Below are positions 54,634-61,705 of a stretch of 64,000 nucleotides of DNA, one piece after another. The notes below the pieces were generated by a model. That model made no database searches and was not told the DNA's origin. It saw only the letters and a list, made by a program, of their open reading frames with translations. The stretch comes from Flagellimonas marinaquae (lineage in GTDB: Bacteria > Bacteroidota > Bacteroidia > Flavobacteriales > Flavobacteriaceae), in assembly GCF_023716465.1 (NCBI RefSeq), contig NZ_CP092415.1, forward strand, positions 2,891,501-2,955,500. Reading direction: 5' to 3'. The stretch's first letter is position 1; every line of letters begins with the position of its first letter. Made by a program: the position numbers and the translations under genes.

Positions 54634-56196
54634 TTATTTTTTATATTTTAGGTAATCGTACAAACAAATTAATTTTCTAAAGTGAGTTCCATTTGTACTG
54701 TTTTCAAGAAGTTTTTTATTTTCTTGTAAATATTTTAATAATTCTTCTAAATCTATTTTGTCATAAGCTAATAGAGGTGTGTATAACAAAATATGCAATT
54801 GATTATTTGAAGTTTTTAACTCAGTAAAAGATGAATATTTATCGTTAATTTCTTTTGTTTTTCTTATGTAATTTGCCGAAGGATAAAAACTTTTTGGGTT
54901 AACTTCATTAACTTTTTTAATAAATTCTGGCGAAAACTCGACAATTTCATTGTCTTCATCAATTTCATTGTTTTCATTTAAATAACCAGCATTTCTCAAA
55001 TGTTTAAAATATGGAATATACTTAGCGTTTAGATAAGGTAAGCACAATTCAGATATTTTGTCAGATTCCCAATTTCTTGATTCGATAGCATCTAAAAGAA
55101 CATCTTTAAGCTCAATACCTTTTATCCCAACTTCTGAAAATCTGTCTTTAAGACCAACGCCATACACAAATTCAGCGTTATGAATATTCTCTATATTTTC
55201 TAAATTATCAGTAACGTATATTTTTGATTTTGAATTGTTAGATTTTACAAAATCGTAAACCATTCCTTTCATTTGTCTTAGAATTTTGATAGGTAATTTT
55301 CTTTTGTTATTAGCTAAGACTGTAAATATTTCTACAAAATCATTTGTCGTAATTAATTTAATTGGAATAACTGTGTCGGAAATTAGTAATGTGCTATCGA
55401 TTATGCTTGTTTTGATAGGTTCCGGATTCCATTGACAGAAAATAAGCCTGTCTTTTAACTTTTCAATTTTTTCTTTTGTTAAACACTTTATTATAGATTT
55501 TAAAATAGACTGAATATTTTTATCATCTAAACTATAACCTATAAAAATTATAGGGTTTTCAATAAAAATAGTTAACAATTTTGCTGCGAGGTAGGCATTT
55601 CTTTCTTCGTAATTATTATAATCCTCCTCTGTTAAAATCAATGAATTTGGCTTTGAAGAGCAACCGTGTATTTTATATATTTCACCAATTGAATATAGTT
55701 CTGAAAATATCAATTCTTCTTGTCCAACGAACTTGTTAAACTCAGGGAAAATATTTTCCAACAACTCGTCCCAATTCGTAGTTATTGCTCCATCTATATT
55801 TATTTTCTTGAGAAGTTTTAGCTCTTTGTCAATTAAATCATCTTTTAATAATTCTTTTTGAGCTTTTATCTTTTTAGCTACTTCAAATTTTAAAGGCGAA
55901 AATTTCGTTTCTGCCAAACTTGAAAATTCTTTACGACTTTCTTCAAATTTCTCTCCGCTCCACCACAATTCATTGAAGTCTTCTCCAATAATAGAAGCAA
56001 CTTTTGGTAATTTTGAATCAGCATTGGATTTATAGAAATTATAAGGTTTAGTTAAGCCCAATTCATCGCAAATTTCCATAAGTAATAATTCCCAAGTTGG
56101 TAATCCTAAATATCTTCTTGAAAATCCAGACCCAATAAATAGAAAGGGTGATGTTGAAAATTTTGAAATGTGTTCTTTAAACTCTTGTGCGAACAT
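54634..56196 (-). CDS. SIR2-family protein, probable NADase defence effector
   Basis: 520 residues. The SIR2 fold opens with FLFIGSGFSRR (residues 18-28), carries the NAD-contacting Asn141 in ITTNWDELLE and catalytic His177 in YKIHGCSSKPN, then FIGYSLDDKNIQS. The C-terminal half (about 290-520) is unrecognised and could be a sensor. Stand-alone SIR2 proteins with such layouts deplete NAD+ during phage infection (known biology); that role is inferred here. It is alone in its cassette and more AT-rich than its neighbours. Confidence 0.8.
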   Translation of the reverse strand: MFAQEFKEHISKFSTSPFLFIGSGFSRRYLGLPTWELLLMEICDELGLTKPYNFYKSNADSKLPKVASIIGEDFNELWWSGEKFEESRKEFSSLAETKFSPLKFEVAKKIKAQKELLKDDLIDKELKLLKKINIDGAITTNWDELLENIFPEFNKFVGQEELIFSELYSIGEIYKIHGCSSKPNSLILTEEDYNNYEERNAYLAAKLLTIFIENPIIFIGYSLDDKNIQSILKSIIKCLTKEKIEKLKDRLIFCQWNPEPIKTSIIDSTLLISDTVIPIKLITTNDFVEIFTVLANNKRKLPIKILRQMKGMVYDFVKSNNSKSKIYVTDNLENIENIHNAEFVYGVGLKDRFSEVGIKGIELKDVLLDAIESRNWESDKISELCLPYLNAKYIPYFKHLRNAGYLNENNEIDEDNEIVEFSPEFIKKVNEVNPKSFYPSANYIRKTKEINDKYSSFTELKTSNNQLHILLYTPLLAYDKIDLEELLKYLQENKKLLENSTNGTHFRKLICLYDYLKYKK

Positions 56197-56236
56197 ATAT
56201 TTTATTGCTTATTTATAGGGTTTGAGTGATAATTAC

Positions 56237-56371
56237 AGCTAACGGTTTGGGCTATGGTTTCGTTACGGAATGGTACGCGAGTATCATTCCGCCGTAACCA
56301 TAAATTTAGCAAAAAGGCTTGAAATTCCGATTAGGAATTTCAGCCGTAATGAACTATAGCCGTTGTTAGGC
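56237..56371 (-). repeat. Cassette palindrome P4, attC-like site of the first cassette
   Basis: AAC (56241-56243) to GTT (56365-56367). The left arm GGCTATGGTTTCGTTACGG pairs with CCGTAATGAACTATAGCC. Compared with P3, two positions have changed on both arms so that pairing is kept. Outer right box GTTAGGCACAGTAT matches 57285-57298; outer left box AGCTAAC belongs to the SIR2 cassette. Confidence 0.88.
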
Positions 56372-56381
56372 ACAGTATTTT

Positions 56382-57272
56382 TTAATTCTTTTCATCATTT
56401 TCTTTTCGACCGAATAAACTCCCAAAAATAGGTGGTTTGTCATTATGTGATTGTTTTTCCAAAGTCGAACTTGGATTGAATCCAGCTGTGTCAATCATAG
56501 TGCGAACTAATTTTTCCAATATTTCATTCTTTTCCTCACTTTCAGGCAGGTTTTCAATTTCTCTTTTATATCCATCGTAGGATTTAGCTAAACTTTCTTT
56601 ATAAGCATATTCTTGTTCAAGTCGCCTATTCTGACTTTGTTGTTTGCTGGCAAATAAGGCGAGCCAAATTGTAGGAATGAAGAAAGGTGCTCTTGATAAA
56701 ATATTCATAAATGCGTTTCCGATGTCAGCACTTTCAGTTACAGTCTTAATCGCATAGTAAACCATACCAACCATTGTTAAGGTGAAAACTGCTGACCAAA
56801 TAATATTTGGCCATTTATAGCTGTTTTTTTGGTCATAATATGATTTTGCAAGTCCAGCCGAAGTAGCTCCTGGTAAAAGTCCCTCTATTTTGGTTGTCAA
56901 GGTTTCGTATTTTCCTTCCCATTCTCCGTGTAATTCTTCGTGTTGAGTCTTTAAGTCGTCCAACTTAAATTTCAAAGATTCTTTATCTTCTGGTGTTTTT
57001 CCAAAAATCTTGGTCTGGAAGTCGCTTACTTTTTCTTCTATTTCAGATATTTCGGAATTATATTCATTAACTTTTTCAAAAGTTTCATTGAGTTTTTCCG
57101 CTTTACTTAATACAGCAGAACTTGGTTTTTTAACGAAATCATTATAAAGTTCTGTAATATCGTTTAATTCAGTTTTCAAGGTTGAGATTTCTTCCTTGGC
57201 TTTTCCAATGAAGTTTTCAAACTTTTCTTCGAAAGTTTCAATTTTTTCCTCTTCGGGTTTTTGTTCTTTCAT
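56382..57272 (-). CDS. Coiled-coil membrane protein of unknown function
   Basis: 296 residues. Residues 1-135 form a long Lys/Glu-rich coiled coil. Two membrane segments follow at about 153-173 (IIWSAVFTLTMVGMVYYAI) and 188-210 (ILSRAPFFIPTIWLALFA). The C-terminal part has a further charged helix and ends in a polar tail (GSLFGRKENDEKN). I recognise no family; it is not a known toxin or transporter. Single gene of the cassette next to the recombinase; its stop is 11 bp from palindrome P4. Confidence 0.7.
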   Translation of the reverse strand: MKEQKPEEEKIETFEEKFENFIGKAKEEISTLKTELNDITELYNDFVKKPSSAVLSKAEKLNETFEKVNEYNSEISEIEEKVSDFQTKIFGKTPEDKESLKFKLDDLKTQHEELHGEWEGKYETLTTKIEGLLPGATSAGLAKSYYDQKNSYKWPNIIWSAVFTLTMVGMVYYAIKTVTESADIGNAFMNILSRAPFFIPTIWLALFASKQQSQNRRLEQEYAYKESLAKSYDGYKREIENLPESEEKNEILEKLVRTMIDTAGFNPSSTLEKQSHNDKPPIFGSLFGRKENDEKN

Positions 57273-57305
57273 ATGGTTGGTTCTATATTGTGCCTAACTT
57301 GATTA

Positions 57306-57381
57306 TATACTGAACTTTGTTGGGCATATACCACCAGTTTGGTTGGCTATGCCCAAGTTTTTTAAATTATTGTTCAGTATA
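57306..57381. repeat. attI-like inverted repeat between the recombinase gene and the first cassette
   Basis: TATACTGAAC (57306-57315) is inversely repeated as GTTCAGTATA (57372-57381). Nested inside are TTGGGCATA (57320-57328) and TATGCCCAA (57348-57356). The first cassette box (57290-57298) lies 7 bp away. Its AAC/GTT outer boxes and nested arms resemble the cassette palindromes, but it carries its own sequence, as a primary recombination site would. Confidence 0.6.
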
Positions 57382-57421
57382 GTTACCATTTTTATTTTCT
57401 CAGTATGCAATATATAGATAA

Positions 57422-58537
57422 TTACAGGTCATCGAATGGGTTGTTGATGTTTTTGATACTATTCTCGGTTACATGGGTGTAGATCATGGTGGTCTTAGGA
57501 TTATTGTGTCCCAAAAGTTCTTGGATATAACGGATATCGGTTCCACTTTCCAATAAATGTGTAGCAAAACTGTGCCTTAACGTGTGAAGAGTAACCTTTT
57601 TCCGTATTCCAGAACTCATAACAGCCTTTTTTAAAACGCTTTGAGCACTGCTGGCACTATATTTTAATTCCTTTTGACCTTCAAACAGATAATCTTTCGG
57701 CCTGAACTGTTTATAATACTCCCGAAGAATCTTAAGAAAACTCCCGGAAAGTAATGTGTATCTATCTTTTTTTCCTTTTCCGCCTTTTATGTGTATCAAC
57801 ATTCTTCTGCTGTCAATATCATCGATTCTGAGATTGATAGCTTCACCTATTCTTAGCCCTCCAGAGTAAATGAGGGATAAAAGTGTTTTATGTTTTAGGT
57901 TGTGGGTGGCATCGATGATGGACCTTACCTCCACCTTGCTCAGGACAACAGGAAGTTTTTTCTCTTTCTTCGGTCTGCTTAGGTTTAACGCACCAATATC
58001 GATGCCCTTGAACAAAAAATACTTCTTTCCGCCGTTGATGCATTGGTTTTGATATGATATGGATTTTCCTTCCTGGACTATGAATTCATAATTAAAGGAT
58101 TCGACCAACCTTTTTGAGTGGCTTCTTGAATTTTTCAAGATGGTGTACCTGAGAAAAAAACTGGTTACCTCAATATAGGTGTCCACGGTGTTGGGACTCA
58201 ATCTCTTTTCCTCCAACCACTTCCTGAACCTATTCAAGTTTTGTTTGTTCAGCGAATCAATGGGCGGTAAATAAAGTTTTACTTTCTTTTTAGGTTTATC
58301 AGTTTGCTTTTGCTTTAATTCGGTATAGTCCACATAGCAATTTATCTTACGCATATGGTTGAATACAAGACTTAAGTTTTGCCCCGTGTTCTTAATATAA
58401 AATTTGCCACTTGAATTGTCTCTATTCAACTCCTTTAGTTGCATAAGATGGTTCTCCAATTTTTCATTGGTATAGAAGCTAACGATGATAACATTTTCAC
58501 CGTTTTGTTTTCCTTCAATTAGTTTTACAGTTTTCAT
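57422..58537 (-). CDS. Tyrosine recombinase heading the cassette array
   Basis: 371 residues from the ATG at 58537; 20 upstream codons without family likeness are excluded. The SAM-like core-binding domain spans about 95-180 (WLEEKRLSPNTVDTYI). Catalytic residues are Arg229 (GGLRIGEA), His318 and Arg321 (LHTLRHSFATHLL), His344 (LLGHNN) and Tyr353 (MIYTHV). The tail ends in NPFDDL. It belongs to the XerC/D-like branch; I see no extra helix between the second and third catalytic patches as in IntI. It is unlike the three IntDOT-like integrases. It precedes the cassette array in the same direction, so it is the best candidate for cassette recombination. Confidence 0.9.
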   Translation of the reverse strand: MKTVKLIEGKQNGENVIIVSFYTNEKLENHLMQLKELNRDNSSGKFYIKNTGQNLSLVFNHMRKINCYVDYTELKQKQTDKPKKKVKLYLPPIDSLNKQNLNRFRKWLEEKRLSPNTVDTYIEVTSFFLRYTILKNSRSHSKRLVESFNYEFIVQEGKSISYQNQCINGGKKYFLFKGIDIGALNLSRPKKEKKLPVVLSKVEVRSIIDATHNLKHKTLLSLIYSGGLRIGEAINLRIDDIDSRRMLIHIKGGKGKKDRYTLLSGSFLKILREYYKQFRPKDYLFEGQKELKYSASSAQSVLKKAVMSSGIRKKVTLHTLRHSFATHLLESGTDIRYIQELLGHNNPKTTMIYTHVTENSIKNINNPFDDL

Positions 58538-58871
58538 CCAAATTTTTAAGATTCTTGAGGGTATGCTGCGCCAATTATTGGAAATAATATATTTCAAATT
58601 ACGAAATCAATTCATATTAAGTAGTCTTATCTTGTTAAGAATGAATGTTTTTCTAAGTTTTGGACCCCCCAAATACCATCACTTAAATAACCGACCATTG
58701 TGGGGCTATCATAAAATTGTTTCTACGATTTTTTGTATCTTAATGGAACTAAAAGAGAGCAAATTATATCTCCGAAGTTCTTGATGGTTTTGTTGTGCAA
58801 TTAGGTGTGCAAAATTTGAGAATTGAGTATAAAATACAGAATAACAGTATATTGTGTGTGTTAGGCTAGGT

Positions 58872-58884
58872 CTGCCACCCCGAC
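58872..58884 (+). repeat. Attachment site 3, junction of elements B and C
   Basis: CTGCCACCCCGAC repeats the tRNA-Pro tail but diverges immediately after (AGACA instead of GAACC). It lies in a 568-bp gene-free stretch (58538-59105); in its left part AATTAGGTGTGCAAAATT at 58799-58816 recalls the arm-type sites of elements A and B. Nothing else is seen there. Confidence 0.8.
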
Positions 58885-58924
58885 AGACATGGTTTTTTTA
58901 ACAACAAACTAAACCATAAATAAT

Positions 58925-58960
58925 TGAAAACCAGAAAATTAATTTTTTCTGGTTTTTTTT
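58925..58960 (+). terminator. Terminator just inside element C
   Basis: GAAAACCAGAAAA pairs with TTTTTTCTGGTTTT and is followed by a run of T. It occupies the same position as the hairpins after the other two attachment sites but has its own sequence. Confidence 0.8.
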
Positions 58961-58985
58961 GTTTTGGTCTGAAATCAAGGGTGAG

Positions 58986-59007
58986 GATGTCCTATATGAT
59001 GTCCTAT
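58986..59007 (+). repeat. Direct repeat in the left end of element C
   Basis: GATGTCCTAT occurs twice, 12 bases apart, 100-120 bp after the attachment core. Position suggests arm-type binding sites of the element C integrase. Confidence 0.45.
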
Positions 59008-59105
59008 TTTTGTCGGGGGAAATTCCTTATCTTGTATTTCCCGATTTGATATTTCGTGTGATTTGACTTTCGCTCAACGGATTGTTCCACTTAAGGCGAA
59101 AACAC

Positions 59106-60392
59106 ATGAATAGCTCTAATTCATTCAGTATCAGCTTTTGGCTAAAAAAAACGGCCAAAAAAAAAGATGGCCGGATTCCCATTTATGCCCGTATAAGATT
59201 TGAGGGCCGCTATTCCGACCTCAGTGTCCATAGATCAACTTTTGAAGAACGATGGTGTCCTATTTTGGGCAAAATCGATCATCGTGCCAATGAAGCGAAC
59301 AGCATCAACCGATATCTAGACGATGTTCACGCCAAACTCTTGGAGTGCCATCGGCAGTTAATAGGGGAGGGAGCGGTGATCAACGCAAAGATCATCAAAT
59401 TGCGCTACCTTGGAAAGGACAAGGTGGTCAGGACATTAAAGGATATCATCGAATTCCATCGCACCCATGAAATGCCAAAATTGGCAAAGGGCACGATCAA
59501 GAACTACTCGGCCACGGAAACCTACCTAAAACGGTTCGTAAAGAAAAAGTTCAACTCACAGGACATAAGATTGTCCTTTATAGATTATGCATTTTTGGTC
59601 GAATTCGAGAGCTTCCTTAGAAATTGCCCTCCGATTAACAAGGCCCAGCCATTGACCAATAATGGCATCATGAAGCACATGGAGCGGTTCAAGAAATTGG
59701 TGGGCATAGCCTTCAAGTTCAGGTGCATCCCCCAAAACCCCTTCAACCAGTACAACATGAAGTTCGAGGATTACGACAGTGATTTTTTGGAAGAGGCCGA
59801 AATACAATGCTTGATTTCCACTAAAATCAAGGATAGCGGCAAGGCCATTGTAAAGGATATATTTCTTTTTGCCTGTTATACAGGCCTAAGCTATATTGAG
59901 GTCAAGCTCTTAAAGAGAAGTGATATTGTAACAGGAATAGATGGAGAAGAGTGGATCAATGTCAAACGGAAAAAGACCAAGACACCTGTAAGGATTCCCC
60001 TGCTGTATCATGCCAAGGCCATATTGGACAAGTATTCCAATCATCCCAATGTCGATAATGACCATACGTTATTGCCTGTATATTCCAATCAAAAAGTAAA
60101 CAAATACCTAAAGGTGATTGCCACCAAGGCACAAATCGATAAGCACCTGACCTTTCATGTGGCCAGGCACACTTTTGCGACCACTATTACCCTAATGAAC
60201 AATGTTCCCTTGGAAACGGTATCCAAGCTATTGGGGCACACCAAACTATCGACCACCCAAAAATATGCAAGGGTGGTGGAGAAAAAGATCAGCAAGGATA
60301 TGGCCCAGTTGAAAGCGGTTCTCGAAAAAAGTCCCGAAAAGGAAGTAGTGAATGGCCAGAAACCTGGGGCCAACCTGCGGATCATAAGATAA
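59106..60392 (+). CDS. IntDOT-like tyrosine recombinase of element C
   Basis: 428 residues from the ATG at 59106; the longer frame would need a TTG. Layout as in the other two island integrases. His351, Arg354, His378 and Tyr387 (TTQKYARV) are present and Ser262 replaces Arg I (YTGLSYIE). It diverges further from the first two integrases than they do from each other, in keeping with its different flanking sequence. It presumably mobilises the element running off the window. Confidence 0.93.
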   Translation: MNSSNSFSISFWLKKTAKKKDGRIPIYARIRFEGRYSDLSVHRSTFEERWCPILGKIDHRANEANSINRYLDDVHAKLLECHRQLIGEGAVINAKIIKLRYLGKDKVVRTLKDIIEFHRTHEMPKLAKGTIKNYSATETYLKRFVKKKFNSQDIRLSFIDYAFLVEFESFLRNCPPINKAQPLTNNGIMKHMERFKKLVGIAFKFRCIPQNPFNQYNMKFEDYDSDFLEEAEIQCLISTKIKDSGKAIVKDIFLFACYTGLSYIEVKLLKRSDIVTGIDGEEWINVKRKKTKTPVRIPLLYHAKAILDKYSNHPNVDNDHTLLPVYSNQKVNKYLKVIATKAQIDKHLTFHVARHTFATTITLMNNVPLETVSKLLGHTKLSTTQKYARVVEKKISKDMAQLKAVLEKSPEKEVVNGQKPGANLRIIR

Positions 60393-60565
60393 AATTTAAT
60401 AGCTTAACCAATATCATCGAAAGCTAAGCCCGCAAAAGTTTGTCGGACAAGGGACGGCATAAAGCCGCTCCTTTGTCCCTTTTTATTCCGTTTCCTTGCC
60501 GCTCCAAAATTTTGTCTACCACTTGTTACATGCTCAAATATTGTTTAATTAAAAATTCATTTAAC

Positions 60566-60991
60566 ATGGAAACAAAAACAAAAGAGACCGGAACCAAGAA
60601 AACGGTAACAAGACAAAAAGCATCCAACAAGGATGTCAAAGACCAACTGACCAAGGAGGCTACTGGTAGCGCCAATGGTACTGAAAAGACCAAAGAAGCC
60701 AAGGCACCGGTGGTGGTTCCCAAAATCAGCATCGACAGCCAGATCCAGAAGTTTGAAAAGTTGAGAGGCTTGGCGACCAACAGGGAACGCCTGAACCAGA
60801 CCCTTGGAGAACTCACCAAGTTCAACTACAACCAGGACGGTTCCAGTTCATTTTACATCAGGGATTCCCATGGATTGGAATTCAAGACAACCAACAGCAA
60901 TCTCATCAATTTGGTGACCACACAATTGCAGAATACCTTGGAGGAACGAAAGTCGGAGTTTGAGCAGGAGATTCTTGCATTCGAACTATAA
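60566..60991 (+). CDS. Conserved hypothetical protein of element C
   Basis: 141 residues from the ATG at 60566; the open frame extends 42 codons upstream without resemblance to a protein start. The first ~45 residues are a low-complexity Lys/Thr-rich linker, followed by a small domain (ISIDSQIQKFEKLRGLATNR, then YNQDGSSSFYIRDSHGLEFK). I do not recognise a function. Small proteins of this type follow integrases in flavobacterial elements; role unknown. Confidence 0.65.
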   Translation: METKTKETGTKKTVTRQKASNKDVKDQLTKEATGSANGTEKTKEAKAPVVVPKISIDSQIQKFEKLRGLATNRERLNQTLGELTKFNYNQDGSSSFYIRDSHGLEFKTTNSNLINLVTTQLQNTLEERKSEFEQEILAFEL

Positions 60992-61164
60992 TAGATCAAA
61001 AAATCGTCCAATAAATAGCCCGACAAAAGGGAGGGTTACACATATAACAACAGCTTTTGTTTTTCAAGGTTTTTTTGCGACATAAAACATTCCCTTATAA
61101 AACTTTTCATCGATCGATTGCCTTAAACTTAACTTAAAGTAATGCGGTTAATTCCAAAATTTTG

Positions 61165-61172
61165 TAATTTTG
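61165..61172 (+). promoter_or_regulatory. -7 promoter element of the HYC_CC_PP gene
   Basis: TAATTTTG is an exact TAnnTTTG, ending 5 bases before the start codon, so the transcript has almost no leader. No clear -33 element is seen. Confidence 0.5.
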
Positions 61173-61177
61173 CAACG

Positions 61178-61597
61178 ATGAAAGAGGTTTTCCATAAAAT
61201 ATTATCTATTTCGATGGCTTTTGTAGTGATGTTCTCTACAATGTCATTTACTGTGGATATGCATTATTGTGGGGACAATTTGGTCGATTTTAGTTTATTC
61301 TCAAAAGCTGAAGGTTGTGGAATGGAAAAAGCACAACCAGTTAAAAGTTGTGAGAATCCTAAAATGACTGAGAAATCTTGTTGTTCTGACGAGCAAATTG
61401 TAAAGGAAGGCAAAGACGACCTTAAAATATCTTTTGACACGCTTTCTTTTGAGCAGCAAACGTTCATCGCTGCTTTTACATACTCTTATATAAACCTATT
61501 TGAAGGAACCGAATCTGAAGAAGTTCCTTTTGAAGATTACCCGCGACCCTTTGTCAAACGGGATGTGCAAGTGCTGCACCAGACTTTCTTAATTTGA
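61178..61597 (+). CDS. HYC_CC_PP family protein
   Basis: 139 residues from the ATG at 61178 (MKEVFHKILSISMAFVVMF). A signal peptide or membrane segment is followed by FTVDMHYCGDNLVDFSLF, a Cys-containing loop (KSCENPKMTEKSCCSD), and a C-terminal PFEDYPRPFV. The HYC, CC and PP/PR-P motifs define a Bacteroidota family usually encoded next to copper or heavy-metal efflux genes. A role in metal sensing or binding in the periplasm is inferred. It precedes an RND efflux gene by 108 bp. Confidence 0.85.
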   Translation: MKEVFHKILSISMAFVVMFSTMSFTVDMHYCGDNLVDFSLFSKAEGCGMEKAQPVKSCENPKMTEKSCCSDEQIVKEGKDDLKISFDTLSFEQQTFIAAFTYSYINLFEGTESEEVPFEDYPRPFVKRDVQVLHQTFLI

Positions 61598-61705
61598 TTT
61601 GTTAGATTTTTTGAATGAAGCCCAATAGCTATGCTGTAGTGGGCTAAAACTCGTGTTTGCCATATTCTGCAACACGTAATTCCAATTATCTAATAATCAA
61701 ATGCT

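Noticed and set aside
50033..56371. The four palindromes as plain transcription terminators or MITEs
   Set aside because: They lack U-runs, are far longer than terminators, and have no common terminal repeats or target-site duplications; their outer boxes track the gene units instead.
57422..58537. Calling this gene intI and the array a classical integron
   Set aside because: I cannot see the IntI-specific insertion and the orientation is unusual; the boxes fit the RYYYAAC/GTTRRRY consensus in only one unit.
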